Positions 7,945 through 19,299 of a stretch of 64,000 bases of DNA are shown piece after piece. The notes beneath the pieces were generated by a model. That model searched no databases. It saw only the letters and a program-made list of their open reading frames with translations, and was not told the DNA's origin. The DNA lies in assembly GCA_035715725.1 (NCBI GenBank), contig DASTKT010000223.1, positions 1-64,000 of the forward strand, in the 5' to 3' direction. Each line of letters begins with the position of its first letter. The stretch's first letter is position 1. The translations under genes were made by a program, and so were the position numbers. This stretch comes from JADGGV01 sp035715725 (GTDB lineage: Bacteria; Gemmatimonadota; Gemmatimonadetes; Longimicrobiales; RSA9).

Positions 7945-8313
7945 ATGGCCCGACCCACCGCCGATCCAAGTGACGCCCTGCCGCTCAGCCCGGCGGTCTT
8001 CCACATCCTGCTCGCGCTGGCCGACGAGGACCGGCACGGTTACGCGATCATGCAGGAAGTGGAGGGGCGCACGGGCGGCGCGATGCGGCTGGGTCCGGGG
8101 ACGCTCTACGGGGCGATCAAGCGGTTGCGCGAGCAGGAGCTCATCGAGGAGGTCGAGGACCCTGCGGAGCCCACGGTCGTAGAAGAGCGGCGTCGCTACT
8201 ACCGGCTGACGGCGCTAGGTCGGCGCGTGGCGGTGCTCGAGGCGGAGCGCTTGGAGCGAATGGTGGACGCGGCGCGGGCGAAGCGGCTGATCGCATCCGC
8301 GAGGTCAGCGTGA
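7945..8313 (+). CDS. PadR-family transcriptional regulator, 122 aa
   Basis: Winged-helix repressor with the family signature: LSPAVFHILLALADEDRHGYAIMQEVEGR (about 12-40) and the LGPGTLYGAIKRLREQELIEEVE wing region, then YYRLTALGRR. The length is that of the short PadR-s2 group, which has a reduced C-terminal dimerisation helix. A strong AGGAGGT (7934-7940) precedes the ATG. Its stop TGA overlaps the GTG of the next gene (GTGA), so the two are translationally coupled. It probably regulates its own operon through the palindrome at 7901-7919 (inference). Confidence 0.92.
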   Translation: MARPTADPSDALPLSPAVFHILLALADEDRHGYAIMQEVEGRTGGAMRLGPGTLYGAIKRLREQELIEEVEDPAEPTVVEERRRYYRLTALGRRVAVLEAERLERMVDAARAKRLIASARSA

Positions 8314-10853
8314 AGACCGGCGTACGGAGTGCGGCGCGCAGCGCGAGGCTGGCGGAGCGGGCGTATGCCGCGCTGCTGTTCACCTATCCGCCCGGCTTCC
8401 GCGCCGAGTACGGCGTCGAGATGCGGCGGGTGTTCCGAGATCGGTGGCGCGAGCGAGCCGTGGAGGGGGTGGGTGGCGGCGCGCGCCTCTGGATGTCGTT
8501 GCTCGGCGATCTGGCGCGGAGCGCGCCGCGGGAGCGCCTGGCGGTGCTGGGGGAGCGGCGCCGGCGATCGCGAGTGAGCGAGGCCGAGGAGCCGCCGTAC
8601 CGCGTGGCACTGCTGGCGGGACTGGCGGTGTGGTTGCTCTACGGGCTGACGCTGGCGCCGAGCACGGCGTTCTGGGACGCGAGCGAGTACATCACCGCGG
8701 CGCATATCCTGGGGATCCCGCACCCGCCCGGAAATCCCCTCTTCGTGTTGCTGGCGCACGCCTGGGAGCTGCTGCTCTCTCCGCTGGACTTGCCGGTGGC
8801 GGTGCGGATCAACCTGTTCAGCGCAACCATGAGCGCGGCGGCGCACGGGCTCTGGTTCCTGGTGGCGGACCGGGCGCTGGCGCGGCCCGGGGTGGACCCG
8901 GTGGTCCGGCGGGTGGGCGCGGCGGCGGCGGTCCTGCTCTCCGCCACCGCGTTCACGGTCTGGAACCAGTCGAACGTGAACGAGAAGGTCTACACGATCA
9001 GCCTGTTCACGGTCGCGCTCGTCAGCTGGCTGGCGCTCCGCTGGCGCGACACCGGCCGGAAGCCGCGATCGCTTCTCTTGATCGCGCTGGTGCTCGGGCT
9101 GACCGTCACGAACCACCTGATGGGGCTGCTCGCGGCCCCTGCGCTCCTTCTCTTCGTGGCGATGGTGGATCGCCGGTCGCTGCTACGCCCGCGCCTGTGG
9201 GGCGGAGCGGCGCTGCTGTTCTCGCTCGGCCTCTCCGTGCAGCTCTTCCTGCCGCTCCGGGCGAAGCACCGGCCGATCATCGCGGAGGCGGAGCCGGCGT
9301 GCGCGTCGCTCGTGGAAGCGGCCGAGAGCATCTACACCCCGGGGGCGCGCGGCTGCCCGGCGCTGTCGGCATCGCTGCGGCGCGAGCAGTACGGGAAGCC
9401 GCCGCTCGGCATGGATCCCACGGTCTACCCCCAGCAGAAGCTCCCGCGCGGGCCCGAGCTCGTGGCGGCGCAGGCGGTGAACTACGCGCAGTACTTCGAT
9501 TGGCAGTGGGGGCGCTCGCTCGGGCGGAGAGATCCGCTGTTCGGCGGCGTGCGCCCGCTGCTCACGCTGCTCTTCCTGGCGCTTGGGCTCGTCGGCGCGC
9601 TCGCGCACTGGCGGAGCGACCGGGCGGGCGCCGCCTACGTCGCTGTGTTGTTCGTGACGCTTTCGGCAGGCCTCGTCGTCTATCTCAACTTCAAGTACGG
9701 CTACTCGATCGGACTCGAGCGCTTCCCGGACCGGGAGCTGCACGAGGTGCGCGAGCGCGACTACTTCTTCCTTCTTGGCTTCAGCGTCTGGGGCGTGTGG
9801 GCGGGGCTCGGGCTCGCCGAGCTCTGGCGACGGACGGCGGACGCGCTGCGCGGGCGGATGCGACGGCCCCGTCTGGCCGCCGCCCCCCTCCTCGGCCTCG
9901 CCCTGCTGCCGCTGGCCCTCAACTGGCGCTGGGCGTCGCGCGCCGAGGACTACACCGCCCGCGACTGGGCGTACAACGTCCTGATGAGTGTCGAGCCGTA
10001 CGGCGTGCTCTTCACGAATGGCGACAACGACACGTTTCCACTCTGGTATCTCCAGGAGGTGGAAGGGATCCGCCGTGACGTGACGGTCCTGGTCTCGAGC
10101 TATCTCCAAACGCCCTGGTACGTGAAGCAGGCGCGCGACCTCAGCCGCCCCTGTCCCCCAGGGATCAGCGCGGAGCAGCATCCTCGACGCATCATCTGTC
10201 AACGCCCGTTCCGTGCCGCCGACCTGCCGGCGCCACTCGCCGCCGTCGTCCACCCTCCGGCACAGCCGCCGAAGGACTCGGTGGTCCCGTTGAGCGACGC
10301 AGAGATCGAGCGGATCGCGGGGAGCTACTTCGTCGCCGAGCGGTCAATGCCGTTCGAGGCCGGGCGGGTGCGCGCCCACATCGAGCCGGGGACGCTGATC
10401 ACGGCCGCCGACACGTTCGTGGCCGCCATCCTCCAGGCGACGCTAGGCGAGCGCCCGATCCATTTCATGCCCGCGACCTCCTCGCTCGCCAGGCTCGGAC
10501 TGCTTGATTACACCGTGCGCGAGGGGTTGACGCTGCGGCTATATAACGGCCCGGTGCCGGCCGGGCCGGATACAGGGATCGTGCCGCTCCCTCCCTCCTC
10601 CTTTACCAGCGTGGCGGGCGCGTACGTCGACGTGTCGCGCACCGACACGCTGCTTTGGGACGTCGCGCTCCGCCGCGGCCGCATCGTGGACCCTGACGCG
10701 CCGTGGGCGGACGCGGCGGCGAGCAGCATCCTCATGCAATACGCCTACGCCCACTACAGCGCCGCCGAGGCGCACGCGCAGCTCGGAGACGAGCCGGCGG
10801 CCAAGCGGCACGCCGAGCGGGCGAAGTGGTGGTCGGGCATCACTGGCGACTGA
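8310..10853 (+). CDS. DUF2723 membrane protein with N-terminal PadR-permease-like prefix, 847 aa
   Basis: Residues about 15-78 (ALLFTYPPGFRAEYGVEMRRVF ... LLGDLARSAPRER, with a gap) resemble the cytosolic prefix found on PadR-linked ABC permeases of the ADOP/MacB type. After a basic linker, residues about 97 onward match DUF2723, a multi-pass protein related to dolichyl-phosphate-mannose-type glycosyltransferases: TAFWDASEYITAAHILGIPHPPGNP, then roughly ten hydrophobic helices to about residue 540. A large C-terminal soluble part (FTNGDNDTFPLWYLQEVEGIRRDV) follows. Start is GTG at 8310, overlapping the PadR stop. Predicted inner membrane; substrate unknown. The prefix fusion is unusual. Confidence 0.82.
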   Translation: MKTGVRSAARSARLAERAYAALLFTYPPGFRAEYGVEMRRVFRDRWRERAVEGVGGGARLWMSLLGDLARSAPRERLAVLGERRRRSRVSEAEEPPYRVALLAGLAVWLLYGLTLAPSTAFWDASEYITAAHILGIPHPPGNPLFVLLAHAWELLLSPLDLPVAVRINLFSATMSAAAHGLWFLVADRALARPGVDPVVRRVGAAAAVLLSATAFTVWNQSNVNEKVYTISLFTVALVSWLALRWRDTGRKPRSLLLIALVLGLTVTNHLMGLLAAPALLLFVAMVDRRSLLRPRLWGGAALLFSLGLSVQLFLPLRAKHRPIIAEAEPACASLVEAAESIYTPGARGCPALSASLRREQYGKPPLGMDPTVYPQQKLPRGPELVAAQAVNYAQYFDWQWGRSLGRRDPLFGGVRPLLTLLFLALGLVGALAHWRSDRAGAAYVAVLFVTLSAGLVVYLNFKYGYSIGLERFPDRELHEVRERDYFFLLGFSVWGVWAGLGLAELWRRTADALRGRMRRPRLAAAPLLGLALLPLALNWRWASRAEDYTARDWAYNVLMSVEPYGVLFTNGDNDTFPLWYLQEVEGIRRDVTVLVSSYLQTPWYVKQARDLSRPCPPGISAEQHPRRIICQRPFRAADLPAPLAAVVHPPAQPPKDSVVPLSDAEIERIAGSYFVAERSMPFEAGRVRAHIEPGTLITAADTFVAAILQATLGERPIHFMPATSSLARLGLLDYTVREGLTLRLYNGPVPAGPDTGIVPLPPSSFTSVAGAYVDVSRTDTLLWDVALRRGRIVDPDAPWADAAASSILMQYAYAHYSAAEAHAQLGDEPAAKRHAERAKWWSGITGD

Positions 10854-11085
10854 TTGAAAAGGCCTTCTCTGGCCTCAGCTTCCTTGGAACCGAGATCGAA
10901 TCTCGGACACGAACCCCTGAAGCCGCTTGGCCCGAGACTACCGCACGCCTCCTGGAGGCCTGAGGCCAAACGACAAGGCGCTGTCCTACGCAATTGTTGG
11001 CGTCCAGCGCAGAGTGACCGAGATCCCCCCTGCAACCGGGGCTTGCCTGCGTCCGCCGCCCCCACTACACGGGAGGTTTGACCGC

Positions 11086-11886
11086 ATGCACCCCGATCAT
11101 GAGCTCAATCGCGCAAGCTGGGACGATCTCGCGGTTGCGCATGGTCAGGACGCCTACTACGACAGCGAAGCGCTCGTCGCTGGTGGAAGCTCGCTGATCG
11201 AAGAGGAGGAGGCCGCGCTCGCGGCCGCAGGCTACGTGGAGCTCGCGGGCCTCCGCGTGCTCCACGTGCAATGCCATCTCGGCTTCGACTCGATCACACT
11301 CGCCCGACGGGGGGCCCGCGTCACGGGCCTCGACTTCTCGGCGGTTGCGCTCGCCAAGGCGCGGTCACTCGCGAATCGTTGCGGCGTCGAGGTCGAGTGG
11401 GTCTGTGCCGATGCGACCGATCTACCGGCGTCGCTGGACAGCCGATTCGATCTCGCGTGGGCGACGATGGGGATCCTCTGCTGGATCGCGGACCTCAAGG
11501 CGTGGATGCGCTCGGTCACGCGCACGCTGGCCCCTGGCGGTCGGCTCGTCCTGATCGACGGGCACCCCCTGCGGAGAATCCTGAAGTCCGACCCACTGCG
11601 GATTACTCGGCCGTATGGCGGCGGCACCCGCATCATGTCGATCGTAGGCTGCGACTATGCGACCGAGACGCGGACCGGTCCACAGGTGCAGTTCCTCCAC
11701 TCCCTCGGCGAGATCGTCTCCGCCGCCGCCGATGCCGGGCTGCAGCTGACACGGTTGCTGGAGCACACCGAGCTCTCCTGCGACATTTGCGACGACGGAA
11801 TCAGGCTCGAGGGCGATGGCCGGTATCGGCGCCGCGTCGACGGGCACCCGCTGCCGGTGCTATTCACGCTGCTCGCGCACCGGTGA
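11086..11886 (+). CDS. SAM-dependent methyltransferase (class I), 266 aa
   Basis: SAM-binding motif I reads VLHVQCHLGFDSITLA (58-73), followed by GARVTGLDFSAVALAKAR (motif II acidic D) and DATDLPASLDSRFDLAW. The LHVQCHLG variant with N-terminal NRASWDDLAVAHG is typical of small-molecule methyltransferases. Substrate unknown. GGGAGG at 11071-11076 supports the ATG at 11086 rather than the longer frame beginning at 10927. The 232-base gap upstream holds no recognisable gene. Confidence 0.87.
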   Translation: MHPDHELNRASWDDLAVAHGQDAYYDSEALVAGGSSLIEEEEAALAAAGYVELAGLRVLHVQCHLGFDSITLARRGARVTGLDFSAVALAKARSLANRCGVEVEWVCADATDLPASLDSRFDLAWATMGILCWIADLKAWMRSVTRTLAPGGRLVLIDGHPLRRILKSDPLRITRPYGGGTRIMSIVGCDYATETRTGPQVQFLHSLGEIVSAAADAGLQLTRLLEHTELSCDICDDGIRLEGDGRYRRRVDGHPLPVLFTLLAHR

Positions 11887-11944
11887 GCGCGACGTACCTT
11901 TCCGCGGGATCCACCCCAGGTCTATCGAACAGAGCCCACGACAA

Positions 11945-11974
11945 AGGCCGAAGAGGCGAGATCCTCTTCGGCCT
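11945..11974. terminator. Hairpin between convergent genes
   Basis: Perfect 12-bp inverted repeat (11945-11956 with 11963-11974), 6-base loop. It lies between the methyltransferase and the end of gyrB and may serve both strands; only a short AAA/TTT flanks it on the gyrB side. Confidence 0.65.
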
Positions 11975-12065
11975 CCGCGATGGACCGACTGTCCAGCAAC
12001 GAACGGAAAACCGCCGGATTTACGGAAAACCCGTTCAAAAACTTGGATAACGCGACACGCCCGCC

Positions 12066-14144
<2,079 letters not shown>

Positions 14145-14154
14145 TCAGGGCCGC

Positions 14155-14463
14155 CTAGTGCTCGGCCATGACGAACCTGATTCGCTGGATTTTCCCGCGG
14201 TTTCGACCCGCGTTCAGCTTTTTCAGGATCTCGGATTCCATCAGCTTCAGCTCCATGAGCCACGCGCTCGACCGGACGGCCACGAAGAGGGTGCCGTTGG
14301 AGACGCGCAGCGGCGCGGTCACGCTGGCGATGCCGGGGCCGACCCGCTCGCTCCATTCCGGGACGACGCTGGCCTCCTCGATCCTCTCGCCGAGACCGGC
14401 CCGGGCGAGATACTGCTGCAGCGCCTCGTGGACGGCGGTCGGGCCCGGAGGCTTGCGCGTCAT
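14155..14463 (-). CDS. DUF721 / DciA-like replicative helicase loader candidate, 102 aa
   Basis: A 102-residue DUF721 protein: ALQQYLARAGLGERIEEASVVPEWSERVG, then a KH-like beta-alpha core (LRVSNGTLFVAVRSSAWLMELK) and a basic end. Members include DciA, which loads DnaB helicase in bacteria lacking DnaC. It sits between recF and gyrB, as in many genomes. Its ATG overlaps the recF stop (ATGA), so the two are translationally coupled. The lack of an extra domain makes DciA-like the best reading. Confidence 0.8.
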   Translation of the reverse strand: MTRKPPGPTAVHEALQQYLARAGLGERIEEASVVPEWSERVGPGIASVTAPLRVSNGTLFVAVRSSAWLMELKLMESEILKKLNAGRNRGKIQRIRFVMAEH

Positions 14464-15602
14464 GCGAACACTACCCCGCCCTCGATCCGCCAGTGGGCCA
14501 GCGAGCCATGCCGCAGCTCGAGGTCGGACTCCTTGGGCGCGGTGAGGATGACCTGGCCGCGCTCCTCGTCCTCGAGGAGCTCGAGGATCCGGCGCGAGCG
14601 GCCGGGGTCCAGCTCCGCGAAGACATCGTCGAGGAGGACGACGGGCTCGCGGCCACGCGCGCTCCGGACGGTCTCGGCTTCGACCATGCGCAGGGCGATG
14701 GCGGCGGTGCGCTGCTGGCCGCCGGAGCCGAAGTCCCGCAGGTCCGCCTCGCCGCCGGAGCGCTGGAGCAGCACGGCGAGGTCGTCGCGGTGGGGTCCGA
14801 CGAGCGTCATGCCGCGGTCTCGCTCGCGCGGCGCGAGTCGGGTCAGCTCCACGCGGAACGCGTCCGCGGCCGCCGCCGGACTCGGCGGCACATCCCCGCC
14901 GAGCGGCACGGAGGAGGCGTACGCCAGCCGCACCGCCTGACCGCCAGCGATGGCGGCATAGCGCCGCGCGAAGCCGGGCGCGGCCTCGGCCACCCACTCC
15001 GCGCGCGCGGCCACGACGCGCCCGCCCCAGTCCGCGAGACCTTCGTCCCAGGCGGCCAGGAGTGCGTCGGAGCCCCCGCTTCGGAGCATGGCGTTCCTGT
15101 TCTTGAGGATCTGGCGGTAGCGCTGCAGCGCGCCCAGGTACCCCGGGCGGTTGAGCGACAGGACGATGTCGAGGAAACGGCGCCGATCGCCTGGCGCCCC
15201 AGCCACGAGCATCATGTCCGACGGAGAGAAGATCACCGCGCCGGCGCCGCCGAGGGCATCGCCGAGCCGCTCCGGCTCCGCGCCGTTCACGGCGACCCGC
15301 TTCCGGCGGGTGCGCCGCTCGAACGCGGCCTCGACCTCCCGCGTCGGCCCGACGCCGTCGAGTACACCCCGGACATGGAAGACCTCCTCGCCGAAGCGCA
15401 CGAGCTGCTCGTCCGGCGCGCCGCGGAAGGAGCGGAAGATCTCGAGGTAGTAGAGCGCCTCGAGCAGGTTCGTCTTCCCGGCGCCGTTGTCGCCGATGAC
15501 GGCCACGCCGGCGGGAGGGAAGGCGAGCTCGAGCTCCGCGAAGTTGCGAAAGTGCCGGAGCCGCAGCTTCCGGAACGCGGCGGACGACACGACGGCGCTC
15601 AT
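14460..15602 (-). CDS. recF: DNA replication and repair protein RecF, 380 aa
   Basis: SMC-like ATPase that helps RecA load at gaps. Walker A is GDNGAGKT (37-44), the signature motif is SGGQQRTAAIALRMVE and Walker B is VVLLDDVFAELDPGRSR. Length is standard. I prefer the ATG at 15602; a TTG two codons upstream is less likely. There is no clear Shine-Dalgarno sequence. Upstream bases 15610-15625 are AT-rich, which may be the promoter of the recF-dciA-gyrB unit. Confidence 0.96.
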   Translation of the reverse strand: MSAVVSSAAFRKLRLRHFRNFAELELAFPPAGVAVIGDNGAGKTNLLEALYYLEIFRSFRGAPDEQLVRFGEEVFHVRGVLDGVGPTREVEAAFERRTRRKRVAVNGAEPERLGDALGGAGAVIFSPSDMMLVAGAPGDRRRFLDIVLSLNRPGYLGALQRYRQILKNRNAMLRSGGSDALLAAWDEGLADWGGRVVAARAEWVAEAAPGFARRYAAIAGGQAVRLAYASSVPLGGDVPPSPAAAADAFRVELTRLAPRERDRGMTLVGPHRDDLAVLLQRSGGEADLRDFGSGGQQRTAAIALRMVEAETVRSARGREPVVLLDDVFAELDPGRSRRILELLEDEERGQVILTAPKESDLELRHGSLAHWRIEGGVVFA

Positions 15603-15638
15603 CGGCAACAGAAATATATCGCGCGCGCGCGCGGGAGG

Positions 15639-16424
15639 CTACCTCCCGTGGAAATCGGCCTTCCTCTTCTCGAGGAAGGCGGTCATCCCCTCGCGCATGT
15701 CGTCGGTGGAGGCGAGGAGGCCGAAGAGGTTGGACTCCAGGCGGAGCGCATCCTCGGTGCTGGCGTGGTAACCGAAGTCGACCGCCTCGAGCGCCAGCGC
15801 CACGGCGACCGGGCCGTTGGCGGCGATCTTCGCGGCCAGCCCGCGGGCGGCCTCCATGAGCTGCGCGCGCGGCACGATCTGGTTCACGAGGCCGATGCGG
15901 TGCGCCTCGGTGGCGTCGATCATGTCGCCGGTCAGGATCATCTCGAGCGCCCGCCCCCGGCCGACGAGCCGGGGCAGGCGCACGGTTCCGCCGTAGCCGG
16001 GGATGATGCCGAGCTTGACCTCGGGGAGCCCGAAGCGGGCGTTCTCGCCGGCGATGCGGAGGTGGCAGGCGAGCGCGAGCTCGAGCCCGCCGCCGAGCGC
16101 GAAGCCGTTCACCGCGGCGATGACCGGCTTGCGCATCCGCTCGAGGAAGCGGAACGCATCCTGGCCCTGGCGGGAGACGCGGACACCGGAGACGGGCCCC
16201 ATCTGCGCGAGCTCGGCGATGTCGGCGCCGGCGACGAAGGCCTTCTCGCCGGCGCCGGTCAGGACCACCCCCCGGATCGCGGCGTCGGCCTCCAGCTCCC
16301 GGAACGCGGCGTCGAGCTCGGCGATGGTGTCCGCGTTGAGCGCGTTCAACTTTTCGGGGCGATTCACCGTCACCGTGGCGATGGCGTCGTCCCGCTCGAT
16401 CGACAGGAATCGGTAGTCGGCCAT
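15639..16424 (-). CDS. Enoyl-CoA hydratase/isomerase (crotonase family), 261 aa
   Basis: Crotonase fold enzyme. It shows the CoA-binding oxyanion regions (AFVAGADIAELAQMG and GFALGGGLELALACHLRIA) and the catalytic segment FGLPEVKLGIIPGYGGTVRLPRLVG, with both glutamates expected for a hydratase. The size and the KADFHGR end fit short-chain enoyl-CoA hydratase, EchA/Crt type. It probably serves beta-oxidation or the reverse pathway with the dehydrogenase at 27.8 kb and the thiolase at 31.3 kb, though these are not adjacent. Confidence 0.94.
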   Translation of the reverse strand: MADYRFLSIERDDAIATVTVNRPEKLNALNADTIAELDAAFRELEADAAIRGVVLTGAGEKAFVAGADIAELAQMGPVSGVRVSRQGQDAFRFLERMRKPVIAAVNGFALGGGLELALACHLRIAGENARFGLPEVKLGIIPGYGGTVRLPRLVGRGRALEMILTGDMIDATEAHRIGLVNQIVPRAQLMEAARGLAAKIAANGPVAVALALEAVDFGYHASTEDALRLESNLFGLLASTDDMREGMTAFLEKRKADFHGR

Positions 16425-16545
16425 GGGTCGGAGGGGTCGGCGTGAGCGGCCGGCGCGGCGGCGCCGACGAAGGCAGGCAAGTTACCGCGCGACGGCGAGT
16501 GGGGCAAACGGCAGCGGGAGGCGAATCGTCGCGGCGCCTCCGGGC

Positions 16546-19182
16546 TCACCGCCCTCCGCCGCTGCCGCGCACGATGCCCTGCACCATCCGCTCCGGCTCG
16601 AAGTAGCGGCGCGCCACGCCGAGGATGGCCTCGGGCGTGACGGCGCGGATGCGCTTCTCGAACTCGCGGACCTCGTCGAGCCCCGAGCCGAGCATGACCG
16701 CGCCCAGGATGTTGCCGAGCTGCGCGCCGTTCGTCTGCTGCCGGATCTGCCACGCCCCGATCGTGTAGCGCTTGGCGCGCTCCAGCTCGTCCGCGGTGAC
16801 CGGCTCCTCTCTCAGCTTCTCGAACTCGCGGAGCAGCGCGGCGCGGGCCTCCTCCTCCTGCTCGGGGGCGGTGGCCATGTAGGCGACGAAGGCGCCCGCC
16901 AGCCACCGCGTGATGGGGTACGCCGCGACCGTGTAGGAGAGCGAGCGCCGGCCGCGCAGCTCCTCGAAGAAGCGGCCGCCGAGGCCGCTCACGACGCTGG
17001 AGAGGACCTGGACCGCGTAGCGGTCCGGATCGGAGCGGTCGGGGCCGGGGAAGCCGAGGGCCAGCGCGGTCTGGGCCTTGGCGAGCGTCGCCTCGAGCGA
17101 CGCGGGCGTCGCCGGCCAGCGGGGGAGGCGCGCCGGCCCGCGCGGCCGCGGCGGCTCGAGCGCCTCGAGCTCCCGGGCGACGACGGCGGCGGCGGTGTCC
17201 GGGTCGACGTCGCCGACCACGAGGACCCAGCGCTCCCCCTCCAGCACCTCCCGCCGGTGCCAGGCGGCGACCTCCTCCCGCCCGGCGCGGCGCATCGTCG
17301 CCTCGGCATCCGCGAGCGTGAGGCCGTACGACGAGCCGGCGAACGCCGTCTCCAGGAAGAGCTGCATCGGGTAGTCGTAGGTGTCGTCGCGCACGCGCTC
17401 GAGGTCGCTCAGCGCGACCTTCCGCTCCCGCTCGACCTCCGGCTCCGGGAACGACGGGTGCAGCGCCGGGTCGGCGAGGAGCGCGAAGCCGCGCTCGAAA
17501 TGGCGGCTCGGAAGCGAGAGCGACCAGCTGAACGTGTCCGCGCCGACGCTCGGCGAGATCGCGCCGCCGAGCGACTCGGTCGCCTCCGCCAGCTCCGCCG
17601 CCGTCCGCCGGGCCGTCCCCTTCACCGAGGCGCGCGCCATCAGCGACGTGAGCCCCGCGTTCGCCGGCTCCTCGTGCGCCGAGCCCCCGCGGAAGGCGAT
17701 CGTCATGGACACGAGCGGCGTGGATCGGCGCGGCTTGACGGCGAGGCGCGTGCCGTCGGCGAGGTCGTAGAAGTGGACGTCGTCCTCGACACGGACGGAC
17801 TGCGGCGGCACGAGCTCCAGCGGCACGGGCAGCTCCGGCGGCTCCGTCTCCCGCACGGGGCGCGCGGTCGCGGCCGCCTGGCGGAGCACCTCGCGCAGCG
17901 TGGGCGCGTCCACGCCGAGCGGCGGCGCCTCACGCGGGCGGTAGAGCAGCAGCGTCGTCGCGTCGAGATCGAGATACTCCTCGGCGACCCGGTGGAGGTC
18001 CTCGAGCGTCGTCGCCGCGAGGCGCTCGAGGTAGCGCTCGGCGAGACGCCAATCCCCGAGCGCCTGCCAGTCCGCCAGCAGGTTGGCCTGCCCCTCGGCC
18101 GTCTCCACGCGCCGCACCACGCGCGCCTCCAGGATGTTGCGGGCGCGCTCCAGCTCCCGGCTCGTCACCGGCGCCGCCCGCACGCCCTCGACCTCACGGG
18201 CGATCGCCTCCAGCGCCGCCGGCGCGCTCTCCGGGCGCAGCTCCGCCGAGATGCCGAAGACGCCGAGCTCCGTGGGCGTGTAGTTCTGGCTCTGGATCGA
18301 GGTGACGAGCCCCAGCTCGCGGACCCCCTGGTAGAGGCGCGACGCCCTTCCCTGCCCCAGCACCACCGCCAGCACGTCCAGCGCGGGCGTGTCCTCGTGC
18401 GTCGTGCCGGGCGTCCGCCACCCCAGCTCCGCGTAGCTGTGCACGATGTCGCCCGCCATCTCGCGCAGCCGGAAGCCGCGCCGCGGCGGCTCCTCCGGCG
18501 ACGTCTCCTTCACCGGCTCCCCGGCCGGCATGTCGCCGTAGTGCCGCTCGACCAGCTCGAACGTGCGCTCCGGGTCCACGTCCCCGGCGACCACGAGCAC
18601 GATGTTCGACGGCCGGTAGAGGTTGCAGTAGTACTCCCAGACATCCTTCCGGGTGAGGCGGCGCAGCTCCTCCTCCGTTCCGATCCGCCACCGCCGGATC
18701 CGGTGCACCTCGAACATCTCCTCGAAGAGCGCCTCCGTGGCCACGGCATCGGGGTTGTCCAGCTTGCGCCGGGCCTCCTGGATGATGACGAGCAGCTCCT
18801 TGCGCAGCTCCTCCTCGTTGATCTCCGAGTTGCGCAGCGCGTCCGCCTGGATGTCCAGCCCCATCTCGAGCGACGACGCCGGCAGGACCGTGTAGTAGTA
18901 CGTGTAGTCGTAGATCGTCGCCGCGTTCAGGAAGCCCCCCGCCGCCTTCGTTTCCTGCGCGATCTCCCCGGCCCCGCGCCGCTCCGTCCCCTTGAAGTAC
19001 ATGTGCTCCAGGACGTGGCTGATCCCCACGAGCCGGTCGGGCTCGTTGAAGTATCCGGCCCGCACGTGCGTGACGATCGCCACCACGGGAGCCGAGTGGT
19101 CCTCGCGCACCAGGACCGTCAGGCCGTTGTCCAGCCGGCGCTCGTGCGTGGGGAGCCGGGAAAGGATCGAGGTCGCGTCCAT
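16546..19182 (-). CDS. M16-family zinc metallopeptidase (fused tandem domains), 878 aa
   Basis: Pitrilysin-type peptidase. The active N-terminal domain has the inverted zinc motif H56-V-L-E-H60 with the downstream acidic helix (NEEELRKELLVIIQEARR). The second half (from about 430) is an inactive M16 domain. There is no signal peptide (MDATSILSRLPTHERRLDNG), so it is probably cytoplasmic. The doubled domain layout in a single chain resembles the PqqL/insulinase arrangement. It diverges from the diadenylate cyclase gene across a 117-base gap. Confidence 0.95.
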   Translation of the reverse strand: MDATSILSRLPTHERRLDNGLTVLVREDHSAPVVAIVTHVRAGYFNEPDRLVGISHVLEHMYFKGTERRGAGEIAQETKAAGGFLNAATIYDYTYYYTVLPASSLEMGLDIQADALRNSEINEEELRKELLVIIQEARRKLDNPDAVATEALFEEMFEVHRIRRWRIGTEEELRRLTRKDVWEYYCNLYRPSNIVLVVAGDVDPERTFELVERHYGDMPAGEPVKETSPEEPPRRGFRLREMAGDIVHSYAELGWRTPGTTHEDTPALDVLAVVLGQGRASRLYQGVRELGLVTSIQSQNYTPTELGVFGISAELRPESAPAALEAIAREVEGVRAAPVTSRELERARNILEARVVRRVETAEGQANLLADWQALGDWRLAERYLERLAATTLEDLHRVAEEYLDLDATTLLLYRPREAPPLGVDAPTLREVLRQAAATARPVRETEPPELPVPLELVPPQSVRVEDDVHFYDLADGTRLAVKPRRSTPLVSMTIAFRGGSAHEEPANAGLTSLMARASVKGTARRTAAELAEATESLGGAISPSVGADTFSWSLSLPSRHFERGFALLADPALHPSFPEPEVERERKVALSDLERVRDDTYDYPMQLFLETAFAGSSYGLTLADAEATMRRAGREEVAAWHRREVLEGERWVLVVGDVDPDTAAAVVARELEALEPPRPRGPARLPRWPATPASLEATLAKAQTALALGFPGPDRSDPDRYAVQVLSSVVSGLGGRFFEELRGRRSLSYTVAAYPITRWLAGAFVAYMATAPEQEEEARAALLREFEKLREEPVTADELERAKRYTIGAWQIRQQTNGAQLGNILGAVMLGSGLDEVREFEKRIRAVTPEAILGVARRYFEPERMVQGIVRGSGGGR

Positions 19183-19299
19183 GGCGTTTCACGGGTGAGA
19201 GGGGGCTCGCGTCTGCCGGGCGGTCAGGCGGGCAACGGCCGTGCCGGCGGCCCAGGGCTTGCCCTAAGTGATTATACGAAAGGAGCTTGTCGCGAGCGA

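Noticed and set aside
10890..10906. CCGAGA-TCGAA-TCTCGG stem, like the T-arm of a tRNA
   Set aside because: No matching acceptor, D-arm or anticodon arm could be placed around it.
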